This document shows, in pieces, positions 41,360 through 50,068 of a stretch of DNA of 64,000 bases. Position 1 is the first letter of the stretch, and every line of letters starts with the position of its first letter. Under the pieces are notes generated by a model. It worked only from the letters and a program-made list of their open reading frames with translations, did no database searches and was not told the DNA's origin. The position numbers were made by a program, and so were the translations under genes. The DNA lies in the NCBI RefSeq assembly GCF_031846415.1, contig NZ_JAVRHT010000019.1, positions 1-64,000 of the forward strand, in the 5' to 3' direction. This DNA comes from Rubrivirga litoralis. GTDB taxonomy: Bacteria; Bacteroidota; Rhodothermia; Rhodothermales; Rubricoccaceae.

Positions 41360-43743
41360 GGAGCGAAGATCCGGGATTTCATTTCGGTGAGGAGCGCGGC
41401 CGGGGTGTCCGCCAGTTGGAGCGCAGGGAGCCCGCCTGCCTGGACCACCGCCGGGGACTGGAACACCGACGCCGTCTCCAGCGCCTCGATTCCGCCGTCG
41501 GTGAACTGGCCCGTCAGCGCCCGAAGCGTCGCCGCCGTCTTGGCCGGGAGCGCGTCGAGCCACTCGCCGTGCTTGAACTCGAAGGCCCCCGAGCGGTAGC
41601 GCCGCGTCCTGGGCGCGAGCCCGTAGCCCAGCTCGGCCAGCACGTCGAACAGGTCGCACGCCTCGAGCTCATCCATCCGCTGCACCAGCCGGGCGCTCTG
41701 GCCCTCCTGCGGCAGCCCGCGCAGCAGCTCCGCTCGGGCGCGCGGGTCCACCCACGCCGTGCGGAGCGCCTCGGCCGTCGGCGCCTCCTCCACGAGCGCC
41801 TTCGCCACCAGCGCCTTGTAGTCCTCCAGCGAGACCGGGCGCTCCTCGCCGTCCACCTCCGCCAGCACGAACCGGCCCTCGTCGCGGATCTCGACATCGA
41901 ACCCCTCGACGGAGACCAGCGGCGCGGCCTCGTCTGGCTCGTCGCCGCCTCCGCCGTCGTCGGTCCCCATCCCGCCGTCCCCGCCCGTCGTCCCGCGCAG
42001 CTCCGTCACGAAGTCCTGCCCGAACAGCCGCGTCGCGTTCGTGTAGTCGTAGACCCGAAACATCAGCTTCCCCGTCGTTGGGTCCAGTCGTGTCCCCCGG
42101 CCGACCATCTGGTAGAACAGGATCGGGCTCTTGAGGTAGCGGAAGAACGCCACGTTCCGGAGCGACGGGAGGTCCACGCCGGTCGAGAGCAGGTCCACGG
42201 TCGTCGCGACGAAGTGGCTTGTCCGCGAGCCCCGGAGCGAGGCCAGGTCGTCCTTGCCGCCCGCCGCCGTGCACTTGAAGGCGTACGCCTCCTTCCGCTC
42301 CAGCCCGTGCTCGGCGCACCACGCGGCGTACAGGTTGTTCATCGCGACGGCCACCTGGTCGGCGTGGTGGTCGCGGACGCAGAACACGACCGTCTTTTGC
42401 TCCGCCCCGCCCGTCTCGACGAGGTAGCGGAACAGGTCCCGGGTCATCGCGGCGACGCGGTCGGGGAGCAGGAGCTGGTCCTCGAACTGCCTCGCCTCGT
42501 AGAGGTCGCGGACCTCGGTCGTAGTCAGCTCGCGGCCCGTCACGGCGTCCCTCGGCCCGAGCTCCATCACCTGCTCGACCGTCACGCCGGTCTCGTCGAG
42601 GTCCACGCGGCCCTTGCGGATGTCGCACGCGGCGAGGTACCCGTCGGCGATGGCCTGGCCGATGGTGTACTCGTAGGCGGCCTCGCCGAAGTAGGCCCGG
42701 TTGTCGGCCGTGATCTGGCGGTCCTCGGCGGGCACGTCCCCCGCTGCGTCGCCCTCCTCGACGAGCCGCCGGGGCGTCGCCGTGAGCCCGACCTGGACGG
42801 CCCCCGCGTTCAGCTCCAGCACCTCGCTCCACGCCCCCCATGCCGAGCGGTGGCACTCGTCGATCACGATGTGGGAGAAGTAGTCCTGGCCGTAGTGCTC
42901 GCGCAGGAACGTGATCTCCTGGGCCTCGTCGCGCGTGATCCCGAGCGTCTGGTACGTCGCCACCAGTACGCGCGCGTTCGTCTCCGGCTTCTGCGCCGTC
43001 ACCATCCGCACGTCCGACCCGAACGCGGCCTGCAACGCGCCGAGTGCCTGCGTCCGGAGCTCGTCGCGGTCGACGACGAACAGCGCCCGTCGGAGCTGGC
43101 CGCCGTCGGCCAATCGGCGGAGCAGGTTGACCGCAATCCGAGTCTTCCCCGAGCCCGTCGCCATCGAGAGCAGCGCGCGCGGCGGCTCGCCCTCGGTCTG
43201 CTGCCGGGCCACCTGCTCCAGGACCGAGCGGATCGCGGCGTCCTGGTAGTACCGTCGGCTCGTCTCACCGCCCGCGTAGGGAACGAGGAGCGGCTTGGCG
43301 ACGGCGTCGTCCAGCCCGAACCCGACGGCCTCCTCGTACCGTGCTCGGAGCGCGTCGGGCGTCGGGAACTCGTCCATCGGGCGGGCTTCGCTCGTCACGC
43401 CCGTCGTCCGGTCGTACTCGACGAAGAGGTGACCGTTGGACGAAAACACGAACGGGACGTTCATCCGCTTGGCTCTCGCGTACGCCTTGCCCTGGTCGAG
43501 CCCGTGCCCTGGCGGCAGTGTGTCCTTCTTGGCCTCGATGAGCGCGACGGCCACCGGCTGCGGTCCGCCCTCTGCCTTGACGCGGAGCACGTAGTCCGCC
43601 CGTCCCTTGCGTGACTGGCGTGCCGAGTCGCCGTGGATCGTGATGCGCCCCGCCGTGACCTCACGGCGGATGAGGTCCTCGTCCCAGCCCCGCGCGTGCA
43701 GGGCCGGGTCGATCAGCTTCGCCCGGGTCTCAGCCTCGTTCAT
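41356..43743 (-). CDS. hsdR: Type I restriction endonuclease subunit HsdR
   Basis: This translocating nuclease subunit has 795 residues. The N-terminal nuclease domain carries the PD-ExK pattern: Asp50 in RADYVLRV and Glu70-Ala-Lys72 in LIEAKKD. An SF2 translocase follows, with Walker A in MATGSGKTR (194-202), DECH at 295-298, SAT-like GLTATPRR and motif VI QMVGRGTRL. The C-terminal helical domain contacts HsdM. It is the first gene of the operon, and its stop overlaps the hsdS ATG. A 187-base gap separates it from the acpS-like gene and probably holds the operon promoter. Confidence 0.95.
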   Translation of the reverse strand: MNEAETRAKLIDPALHARGWDEDLIRREVTAGRITIHGDSARQSRKGRADYVLRVKAEGGPQPVAVALIEAKKDTLPPGHGLDQGKAYARAKRMNVPFVFSSNGHLFVEYDRTTGVTSEARPMDEFPTPDALRARYEEAVGFGLDDAVAKPLLVPYAGGETSRRYYQDAAIRSVLEQVARQQTEGEPPRALLSMATGSGKTRIAVNLLRRLADGGQLRRALFVVDRDELRTQALGALQAAFGSDVRMVTAQKPETNARVLVATYQTLGITRDEAQEITFLREHYGQDYFSHIVIDECHRSAWGAWSEVLELNAGAVQVGLTATPRRLVEEGDAAGDVPAEDRQITADNRAYFGEAAYEYTIGQAIADGYLAACDIRKGRVDLDETGVTVEQVMELGPRDAVTGRELTTTEVRDLYEARQFEDQLLLPDRVAAMTRDLFRYLVETGGAEQKTVVFCVRDHHADQVAVAMNNLYAAWCAEHGLERKEAYAFKCTAAGGKDDLASLRGSRTSHFVATTVDLLSTGVDLPSLRNVAFFRYLKSPILFYQMVGRGTRLDPTTGKLMFRVYDYTNATRLFGQDFVTELRGTTGGDGGMGTDDGGGGDEPDEAAPLVSVEGFDVEIRDEGRFVLAEVDGEERPVSLEDYKALVAKALVEEAPTAEALRTAWVDPRARAELLRGLPQEGQSARLVQRMDELEACDLFDVLAELGYGLAPRTRRYRSGAFEFKHGEWLDALPAKTAATLRALTGQFTDGGIEALETASVFQSPAVVQAGGLPALQLADTPAALLTEMKSRIFAP

Positions 43744-43929
43744 CGTCCTAAACTATGCCGCCGAGTCGGGAGGCTTGCTCGCGCTGTCGACACAGTCCAC
43801 TTCGAACGCCTCACTAGCGGGTCCCGTCCCGAGTCCGCCAGCCCCTCCTGAGAGCTCTCCGACGCCTCGTTCTCCGACGCCTGTCCTTTCTGGTACACTC
43901 ATCAGGGACTGAGCGACCTTTGACCCATC

Positions 43930-44346
43930 CTGATTTCTACCGTCCCCCTCTCTCTCGGCATTGACCTTGTCCAGGTCTCGCGGTTCGAGCCCATGCTGAC
44001 CGACGAGTTCAAGCGCCGTGCCTTCACGCCGAGTGAGATCGACGCCCGGCGGGGGCCGGACCTCGCCGTCCGCCTGGCAGGGTGCTTTGCAGCCAAAGAG
44101 GCCGTCCTCAAGGCGCTCGGGACGGGCTGGAGCGACGGCGTCGCCTGGATTGAGGTCGAGATTGTCCACGCCCCCTCCGGCGCCCCCACGGTCGCCCTCT
44201 CCGGCCGCGCCCACGAGGTCGCCGCCGAGCGCGGGGTCGCGCGCTGGCTCCTCAGCCTCTCCCACGACGGCGACTACGCGACCGCGACAGCCATCGCGCT
44301 CGGCCCGGCTCAGGCGGCGAGCTCAGCCTCGGGGAGCGGAGAGTAA
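43930..44346 (+). CDS. Holo-ACP synthase (AcpS)-like phosphopantetheinyl transferase, start codon unclear
   Basis: This enzyme would attach 4'-phosphopantetheine to the serine of an acyl carrier protein. The frame reads SLGIDLVQVSRFEPML, then CFAAKEAVLKALGTG, then LSLSHDGDYATATAIAL; the metal-binding Asp (GID) and Glu (KEA) are present. The first ATG (43993) would cut off the GID motif. Upstream in frame there is only CTG (43930) or ATT before a TGA at 43921. Either a rare start is used or the 5' end is damaged. It is convergent with the MazG gene (37-base overlap) and is the only AcpS candidate here, with an ACP-like gene 4.3 kb away. Confidence 0.7.
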   Translation: MISTVPLSLGIDLVQVSRFEPMLTDEFKRRAFTPSEIDARRGPDLAVRLAGCFAAKEAVLKALGTGWSDGVAWIEVEIVHAPSGAPTVALSGRAHEVAAERGVARWLLSLSHDGDYATATAIALGPAQAASSASGSGE

Positions 44347-45197
44347 GAGATCGTCCCCCGGCGACGGTCAGCCGTAACCACGCCGCCACCCGCGGCCCGG
44401 ACCTGTCGCCACACCGCGAACCCCGACAGGATCGTCCGCTCCCAGTCGGCCGCCGTCCGGTCGGCCACCTCCAGGTGCGCCGTCATCGCCCGGACCGTCC
44501 GAAGCAGGTCGTCGTCCACGCTCTCGACGCCCTCGTAGAAGTTGCGGTCGCGGGCGTGCGACCACACGAGTGCCACGACGCCCTCCTCGATGGCCGCGGC
44601 CCGCCCGCCGTCCTCGACCTCGTCGGCGAGCGTGTCGCTCTTCCGCTTCCGGCCCAGGATCGCCCGGATGCACGGCGACCACCCCAGCACGGCCGCGTTC
44701 GCAAGGTGGAACACGTCGTGGAAACGGTACCCGTCATCATCGCGGGCGTTGTCGGTCAGCGTCGCGCCCATCTGCTCCCCGTCCACGTGCGCCATCATCG
44801 CGGGGCCGTCCGGCGTCTCGACGTCCTCCAGCACCGCCTCCACCACGGCCGGGAGCCGCTCGTGTTCCTCGTATCCCTCGTCGAGCGGCGACGGCGGCAC
44901 CCGCCTCTCGGACCACCGCGCCCGGTTCTTCTCCAGGTTCTGCGCCGCCACCTCACCCAGGTCGAGGCCGTGGCGACGCGCCACCCCGGCCACGTACCAC
45001 AGGAGGTCCCCCAGCTCCTCGGCCACGCGGCCCTCGAACGCCCCGTACGCTTCGCCGTCGCGGAGCCGCTTCTTCTGCTCGGTCACGAGCTCGCCCACCT
45101 CCCCGGCCAGGCCGAGGAGCGCCACCAACAGGCCGCGCTCGTCGTCGTCCACGAAGTCGGTCTCGGCGGCTCGCCGCTGGTAGTCAGAGAGGGTCAT
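44310..45197 (-). CDS. MazG-type nucleotide pyrophosphohydrolase with C-terminal extension
   Basis: The 295-residue protein has an N-terminal MazG domain (about 10-100) with the metal-binding pattern GLAGEVGELVTEQKK and EELGDLLWYVAGVARRHGLD. This is followed by a C-terminal domain (about 120-290) of the kind found in MazG proteins near base-modification genes (YRFHDVFHLANAAVLGWSP). MazG enzymes cleave NTPs or modified dNTPs to NMP and pyrophosphate. It is the last gene of the operon that includes thymidylate-synthase-like and 5-hmdU-kinase-like genes. A house-cleaning or precursor-making role for modified pyrimidine nucleotides is the natural inference. Confidence 0.85.
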   Translation of the reverse strand: MTLSDYQRRAAETDFVDDDERGLLVALLGLAGEVGELVTEQKKRLRDGEAYGAFEGRVAEELGDLLWYVAGVARRHGLDLGEVAAQNLEKNRARWSERRVPPSPLDEGYEEHERLPAVVEAVLEDVETPDGPAMMAHVDGEQMGATLTDNARDDDGYRFHDVFHLANAAVLGWSPCIRAILGRKRKSDTLADEVEDGGRAAAIEEGVVALVWSHARDRNFYEGVESVDDDLLRTVRAMTAHLEVADRTAADWERTILSGFAVWRQVRAAGGGVVTADRRRGTISYSPLPEAELAA

Positions 45198-45210
45198 CGC
45201 TCGTCGGGGT

Positions 45211-46188
45211 CTAGGCGGACGCGATCCGCTCGTTGAGGTCCCACTTCGGGGGGAAGAAGTAGTCGAGGGGGGCCGGGGTCGGGGCGTACTTCTGCTTGAT
45301 CCGGGTCCGCCCCCCAACGCCCTCGGCGCGGGGGTGGACCACCCGGGCGTACTTGTCCACCTCGCAGTACAGGTTCTGGCAGTCGATAAGCTGGAGCCGA
45401 CGGCCCCACAGGCTCTCGAACGCGACGCCCGCCCGCTCGAACGCCTCCTCCTGCATATCGGCCGTCCACCGAATGAGGTCGGCCCCGTCCCAGTCGCCCG
45501 CGTCGGCAAAACACTTCCGGAGCCCGCTCCGCGCGCCTGGACCGGGCACCACGAACTCCATCTCGTTGAAGTCCACGACCTCGCTGTAGTTCACGTCGGT
45601 CACAAACTGGTACGCGAGAAAGTCCCCGATCGTCGGGTACCCGCGGAGCAGGGCGTACGCCGCTCCCAGGTCCGGTGCCTCCTGGAGCTTCCGCGCGATC
45701 CCGTCGTCCATCATCGCCTCCAAGAGCGCGAGGTGGTTCCGGTGCTTCCGGACGTAGCCGAACGACCGGCCCCCCGGCGGCATGATGTACGCCCCGTTGT
45801 AGATGCTCCCCCGGGCCGAGGCCTCCGTGAGCACGCGGTCGTAGCGCTCGGCTGAGAACCCCGCGTACGTGACCGCCCCGAGCGCGCCCTCTAGCGCCTC
45901 CCACGTCTCGATCTTGTTGAACAGCTTGAACAGGAGCACCCGGAACACCACCTCCTCGGCGCTCTCCGGCAGGTCGCCCCGGTAAATCACGTGGCGGATG
46001 AGGTATTGGCTCGTCCGGTCCGACGCGCGGTAGGCGTTCGTGAACTTGTACGTGCGCAAGACGGCGTCGGCCGTCCACGGGGCCGTCTCGCCCCGCCAGC
46101 GCCTGAAAAACACGGCCTGGCGCTCCGCCGCGAACTGCCAGTACGTCCTGAACACCTCCGTCGGCCGAGGGGCCTCGGAAAACACCAT
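45211..46188 (-). CDS. 5-hmdU DNA kinase helical-domain-like protein
   Basis: The 325-residue protein resembles the helical domain described for 5-hydroxymethyl-dU DNA kinases. Matching blocks are RTYWQFAAERQAVFFRRW, LRTYKFTNAYRASDRTSQYL, RVLLFKLFNKIETWEALE, and a C-terminal DLIRWTADMQEEAFE. No P-loop is visible, so it is not a complete kinase. The ATG at 46188 fits the first conserved block; a TTG at 46314 in the same frame would leave only 12 bases after the upstream gene. MazG follows after 13 bases. A role in handling modified thymidine-type bases is inferred from family and neighbours. Confidence 0.72.
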   Translation of the reverse strand: MVFSEAPRPTEVFRTYWQFAAERQAVFFRRWRGETAPWTADAVLRTYKFTNAYRASDRTSQYLIRHVIYRGDLPESAEEVVFRVLLFKLFNKIETWEALEGALGAVTYAGFSAERYDRVLTEASARGSIYNGAYIMPPGGRSFGYVRKHRNHLALLEAMMDDGIARKLQEAPDLGAAYALLRGYPTIGDFLAYQFVTDVNYSEVVDFNEMEFVVPGPGARSGLRKCFADAGDWDGADLIRWTADMQEEAFERAGVAFESLWGRRLQLIDCQNLYCEVDKYARVVHPRAEGVGGRTRIKQKYAPTPAPLDYFFPPKWDLNERIASA

Positions 46189-46326
46189 GACCGTAGGTGC
46201 CCCCCGCTCGGCGGAGCAGAGAACGGGGCGAGAGGACAGGTCGAGGGCAGTCTGCACAGGGGGGGACGGCAAGGGCTCCCCAAGGTAGCCAGTCCCCGCC
46301 GACGCCCGGCTCAAGATGCGCGCGCG

Positions 46327-47169
46327 TCATGTCGTCACCTCGCCCAGGGCCGATCCGACCGCTTCCACAAGGGGCCGCAGGCGCGTTTTCGTCGTGTTCC
46401 CCAGCTTCTCGACTCCGACGAACACGGAGAGCCGTCCCACGTCCAGCCCCATCTCCCCGGCCATGAACGCCGCGAGCTGGCGGAGCCCCAGCAGGTTGCC
46501 ATACGCCTTCCGAACAAGCTGCTGCGTCGCGTAGAACGCGCTCGTGTGGAGCACCCCCGCCCGAACGTCCGGCTCGAACGTCATGTGCTGCAAGCACGGA
46601 AACGGCAGGTACGGACCCGGCGTGTGGTCCCGCACCGGGTCGAAGATCCCAACCTGGAGCTTGATCCGTTGGACCCCCTGACGTCGCCCGTCGCGGACCT
46701 CCAGGCCCCGCTCGTACAGCCGCAGCACGGTCTCGAGCTGGTTCCCCTCGTCGGGGAGGCCCCCGACAGTCGGCTCGCCCGTCGCGGGATCGAGGTCGAA
46801 CCCGACCATGCGGGCAAAGTAGATCCCCCGCCGGTTCGCTGGGCTCGCCTTGACAAACCGCGGCAGCGCCCGCCGGTACCCAGCGAAGAAGGCAGTCCTT
46901 CCCTTGGACCCGTAGATCCGCCAGATCGACTCGGGAAATACGGTCCACGCCACGTCCTCGACGCTCGTCTGTTTCTCTGCTCGAAGAAAGTCGTCGAGGG
47001 CCTCTCGGATCGCGGGGTCCTCGCCCGCGCCCCCATCCACCACGAACAAGAGCGGCGACCGCTCTCCCCCGGTCCCCGGCTCGGACAGCGCCAGGAGCGC
47101 CCGGCCCCACACGGCCCCGACGGTGCCCCCCGTAAACACGTGGCCCTCAGCGAAATCAGACCCGGTCAT
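46327..47169 (-). CDS. Thymidylate-synthase-like pyrimidine C5-modifying enzyme
   Basis: The 280-residue protein belongs to the thymidylate synthase/dUMP-dCMP hydroxymethylase fold. It has an ESIWRIYGSKGRTAFFAGYR stretch, DEGNQLETVLRLYERG, the nucleophile in LPFPCLQHMTFEP (Cys192), and the C-terminal FYATQQLVRKAYGNLLGLRQ and VGVEKLGNTTK. It is divergent from housekeeping ThyA: PC-x-Q-H replaces PCH. This fold acts at C5 of a pyrimidine nucleotide; methyl versus hydroxymethyl transfer cannot be read. The ATG overlaps the ImmA/IrrE stop by four bases. Confidence 0.75.
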   Translation of the reverse strand: MTGSDFAEGHVFTGGTVGAVWGRALLALSEPGTGGERSPLLFVVDGGAGEDPAIREALDDFLRAEKQTSVEDVAWTVFPESIWRIYGSKGRTAFFAGYRRALPRFVKASPANRRGIYFARMVGFDLDPATGEPTVGGLPDEGNQLETVLRLYERGLEVRDGRRQGVQRIKLQVGIFDPVRDHTPGPYLPFPCLQHMTFEPDVRAGVLHTSAFYATQQLVRKAYGNLLGLRQLAAFMAGEMGLDVGRLSVFVGVEKLGNTTKTRLRPLVEAVGSALGEVTT

Positions 47170-48038
47170 CGGATCACCCCGGCCGGAGCCCGCTCGCCCT
47201 TCGGGCCGTGCCGGTCGGCGGCCAGACCCTCGTACCCCGGCGCGGTCACGCGGACCGACACCTCGCACCCTCCCACCGCCAGCGGCCACTCTCCGGGGTA
47301 CAGCGCCCGGACCAGCGGCCCGTGCACGGTCCGCCCCTCGACGTCCAGCCCGTCGGCCTCGGTTTCCGCCTCGCCCAACGTCAACACTAGTCCGCCCGCG
47401 ACCACGTCGTACGCCCGCTTCCGCCCGCTCTCCGAGACCACGGTCAGCTCAGGGGCGGGGTGTCCAGGCGCGATCTGTCCCCGGATGCGCTTCGGGGTAT
47501 GCCGCGCGAGCCCATCCGCACGGTCCCGCGAAAGCACCCCGGCCGAGTAGACGAGGTGCGTCAGGAGCGTCCGGTACCCCACCCCGAACTCGCTCGCGAC
47601 CGCGTAGACCTCAAAGACCGTCGGCTCCGCCGGATCGGCCCCCAGCGCCCGGAACGCCTGGAGCACCCCGACCTCAGGCATCAACAGGTGCCCGGCAAAC
47701 ACGTCGGCCAGGAACTCGTCCGGGTCGTCGAACGGCCGCCGCCCCACCACGTCGTCGGCGCGCACGCCATGGCCGAAGGCGTGGTGCCCCAGCTCGTGCG
47801 CGCACGTGTACCGCTGACGCGGCCCCGGACGCTCGGCGTTGACCAGCACCGACGGGACCCCTCTGTTTGGCGAGTACAAGCCCTCCGCCTGCATTGCGAG
47901 GTACCGGACCTTGACGCCGACATCCGGCGCGGCGGCCACGTCGAACGGGCACACCGGGTCCCAGGCCCCCACTCGGGCGTCGCGGCGGACCTGGACAGCG
48001 GCCTCGAGGGCCTGGCGGGCGAGGGCAGTCCGGTTCAC
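47166..48038 (-). CDS. ImmA/IrrE-family zinc metallopeptidase
   Basis: The 290-residue protein has an N-terminal metallopeptidase domain with CAHELGHHAFGH (HELGH at 81-85) and the third ligand region DEFLADVFAGHLLMP. The C-terminal half (about 165-290) is a beta-rich extension of unknown role. Such peptidases cleave a paired XRE-type repressor to switch on an operon after a stress signal. The XRE gene directly upstream overlaps its GTG start by four bases. This makes a regulator pair embedded in the nucleotide-modification operon and suggests that the operon is inducible. Confidence 0.88.
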   Translation of the reverse strand: MNRTALARQALEAAVQVRRDARVGAWDPVCPFDVAAAPDVGVKVRYLAMQAEGLYSPNRGVPSVLVNAERPGPRQRYTCAHELGHHAFGHGVRADDVVGRRPFDDPDEFLADVFAGHLLMPEVGVLQAFRALGADPAEPTVFEVYAVASEFGVGYRTLLTHLVYSAGVLSRDRADGLARHTPKRIRGQIAPGHPAPELTVVSESGRKRAYDVVAGGLVLTLGEAETEADGLDVEGRTVHGPLVRALYPGEWPLAVGGCEVSVRVTAPGYEGLAADRHGPKGERAPAGVIR

Positions 48039-48346
48039 GTCCCCGCGCGCATGCTCGTGAGGACGGCGATCACCCGGTCCAGGTCGTCCGAGTCCAGCTT
48101 GCCCAGCGCCCGCGCCGCAAGCTGGACGCGCTCGTCGGCCTCCTCCCCGAGCAGCCACGACGTGCTCACATCGTAGGCCTCGGCAAACCGTCGAAGCTCC
48201 TCGGCCGAGACCCGCCGACGCCCCGCCTCGATCTCGGAGATCGTCGGCCGGTGCATGTCGAGCCGCTCAGCGGCCTGCTTCTGGGTCAGCCCGGCCCTCT
48301 TTCGTGCCGTGCGGAGCTGAGTGGGGAGAGGGGAGGTGTCAGGCAT
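48035..48346 (-). CDS. XRE-family helix-turn-helix regulator
   Basis: This 103-residue protein has an HTH_3 domain (about 8-65: LRTARKRAGLTQKQAAERLD, then MHRPTISEIEAGRRRVS). The short C-terminal helical tail could be the substrate of the adjacent ImmA/IrrE peptidase. It overlaps the ACP-like gene by eight bases and the peptidase by four. It probably binds the inverted repeat in the divergent promoter region at 48654-48717 and represses the operon (inference). Confidence 0.88.
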   Translation of the reverse strand: MPDTSPLPTQLRTARKRAGLTQKQAAERLDMHRPTISEIEAGRRRVSAEELRRFAEAYDVSTSWLLGEEADERVQLAARALGKLDSDDLDRVIAVLTSMRAGT

Positions 48347-48653
48347 TGGGGAGGAGAGAAGGGGAAGCGGTGCCGTTCGTGCTGGGCAACTGAGCGATCT
48401 CGAAGAGCCGTTCGGCGACCTCGTCCAGGGTCGCTCCGCGCCGCCCCCGAACGAACACGTTCTCGGACGTCGGGATCGGCAGGCCCAACCGGTACGCCAG
48501 CTCGCTCGTCGAGAACAGGAGCTGGGCGCTCGTCACGCCCGCGAGGTCCGTCGCAGGCCGCACCGAGCCCGACGAGGGCACCGAGGCCCCGTTGGCCTCG
48601 GCCACCTCGCCGACGACGTCGGCTACACATGCGCGGATCGTGGAACGGGTCAC
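48339..48653 (-). CDS. Acyl-carrier-protein-like protein
   Basis: The 104-residue protein fits the four-helix ACP pattern. Helix I is STIRACVADVVGEVAEA, followed by a loop and the phosphopantetheine-site region GVTSAQLLFSTSELAYRLGL where the Ser of VTS aligns with the ACP serine. Then comes an IP-type turn and a last helix TLDEVAERLFEIA. The Asp that usually precedes the serine is Thr. It is the first gene of the minus-strand operon with XRE, ImmA/IrrE, TS-like, 5-hmdU-kinase-like and MazG genes, and an AcpS-like gene lies at the far end. Carrier function is inferred; the alternative is a helical protein of unknown role. Confidence 0.55.
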   Translation of the reverse strand: MTRSTIRACVADVVGEVAEANGASVPSSGSVRPATDLAGVTSAQLLFSTSELAYRLGLPIPTSENVFVRGRRGATLDEVAERLFEIAQLPSTNGTASPSLLPNA

Positions 48654-48717
48654 GGGATGACTTGTCTTACCATCTGGTCAGATTATATTACGCGCAGTCA
48701 ACGCCCCTGTCAAGCCC
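48654..48717. promoter_or_regulatory. Divergent promoter region with an inverted repeat
   Basis: This AT-rich 64-base gap separates the ACP-like operon from the plus-strand gene at 48718. TTGTCT and TATATT, about 16 bases apart, make a good plus-strand promoter. Between them ACCA-TC-TGGT is an inverted repeat, a possible XRE operator. Confidence 0.55.
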
Positions 48718-49506
48718 ATGCCCCCCGACGACGCCCGCTGGCTCCCCCTCGCACCCGCTCCCGACGCGGGCGGCACGCTCTCGGTCTACTACGCCGACGC
48801 CCTCGCGGCCGTCCCCGTCCGCGAGATCACCCGCCTCGGCGACAACAAGGCCGACCCGAATATCGAGACGGGCACCTACGGCCTCTTCTCGACCTGCGGG
48901 CGTCGCCCACGCTCAGGCATCGTCCGCGACCGCCGCCGCTTCCTCTTCTTTACCTCCGCCTGGGGCGGCGGGCGCGTGCTGGCCGGGTACTACCGCCTCG
49001 GCTGGTACGCCTACACCACGTCGCAGGCAACGCGCGACTACGCCCTCGCGGCTGAGACCGTTCGGTTCGATGCCGACCCGCTCTCCCTCGCCACCATCGA
49101 CGACCGGCTCGGCACGGATTACAACCGCTTCTTCCGGAGCACGCGCACCCTCTCCGGCGACGAGGCCGCCCGCCTCGCCGACCTCCTCGACGGCCGCCCC
49201 GACGGCACCGACCACTACCTCGATGAGATCGACCGGCTCGAACGGTTCAACCGCTGCTACGGCGGCCACCGCTACAACGGCTGGGGCCGCGACGAGCCCT
49301 TCACCTGGGCCGCCGCCGACGCCCGCCTGGCCGACGGTCCCCCGACTGGAGCCAGCACGGTCTCGAACGCCTCGCCCTCGGGCTGGTGGGCTTGCACCGC
49401 CTCGAACTGCGCCCACGCCTTCGAGAACCGCTCCCGCCTCCGCGTCTGCCCCTCGTGCGACGCCGCGGGCACTCTCGCCCCGCTCGAAGAGGCTCCCGAC
49501 TCCTAA
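48718..49506 (+). CDS. Hypothetical protein with C-terminal zinc ribbon
   Basis: The 262-residue protein has an N-terminal beta-rich domain (FLFFTSAWGGGRVLAGYYRL) that resembles the small PUA-like or nucleotide-modification-associated domains by pattern only. An acidic helical middle follows, and the C-terminus has C-x4-C-x14-C-x2-C (CTASNCAHAF to RLRVCPSC), a likely zinc ribbon. It is divergent from the ACP/TS-like operon and shares its promoter region, then is followed by the TIR-like gene after 18 bases. Function unknown; a nucleic-acid- or modified-base-binding role is possible. Confidence 0.55.
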   Translation: MPPDDARWLPLAPAPDAGGTLSVYYADALAAVPVREITRLGDNKADPNIETGTYGLFSTCGRRPRSGIVRDRRRFLFFTSAWGGGRVLAGYYRLGWYAYTTSQATRDYALAAETVRFDADPLSLATIDDRLGTDYNRFFRSTRTLSGDEAARLADLLDGRPDGTDHYLDEIDRLERFNRCYGGHRYNGWGRDEPFTWAAADARLADGPPTGASTVSNASPSGWWACTASNCAHAFENRSRLRVCPSCDAAGTLAPLEEAPDS

Positions 49507-49524
49507 CCCCCCCCACACACACCG

Positions 49525-50037
49525 ATGGCCCGAGGCATCTTCATCTCCTACCAGCGCCAGGACGTCAACCGCGCGCGCGGCTTCAACCTCATGAAGCACA
49601 GCCAGTACGTCGACGTCAACTTCCGAGGCCGACACCTCCTCACCCCGGTCAACTCCCGGAACCCCAGCTACATCAAGAGCTGCGTCAACAAGCAGATGCA
49701 CGGGACTTCCGTCACGGTCGTCCTCCTCGGCGAGAAAACGCATCAAAGCAACTGGGTCGCCTGGGAGATCGCCCAGAGCATCAAGCGCGGCAACGGCGTC
49801 GTCGCCATGCGGCTCAAGGACCAGCACGCCCCGCTCCCCTCGAACTCCGAGGTCTCGCGACTCCTCCGCCAAGCGGGGGCCGAGGTCCTCCCGTGGAACC
49901 CCCACGGCGTCGACCGCGCCATCGAGCGGGCCTTCCGCGCCTCCGGCCGCGCGAGCGCCATCGCCAACCGCTCCTCGCGCACCGCCCGGTCCGGAGGTGC
50001 CCTCGCTGGCGGCGGCGGGCAAGGGTGCAATCGGTAG
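49525..50037 (+). CDS. ThsB-like TIR-fold protein (DUF1863/MTH538 type)
   Basis: The 170-residue protein matches the TIR-like domain of Thoeris ThsB: IFISYQRQDVNRAR at the N-terminus, GTSVTVVLLGEKTHQSNWVAWEI with the candidate catalytic Glu81, and SIKRGNGVVAMRL. The C-terminal 50 residues are a low-complexity tail. ThsB proteins sense phage and make cyclic ADP-ribose-type signals from NAD. No ThsA-type SLOG effector is next to it; the downstream genes are a dCTP-deaminase-fold membrane protein, a hydrolase and a TPR-protease. A second ThsB-like gene with a SLOG partner is at 54397. Confidence 0.8.
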   Translation: MARGIFISYQRQDVNRARGFNLMKHSQYVDVNFRGRHLLTPVNSRNPSYIKSCVNKQMHGTSVTVVLLGEKTHQSNWVAWEIAQSIKRGNGVVAMRLKDQHAPLPSNSEVSRLLRQAGAEVLPWNPHGVDRAIERAFRASGRASAIANRSSRTARSGGALAGGGGQGCNR

Positions 50038-50068
50038 ACTCACGCTCTGAACTCTCAGCCTCCTCCAT

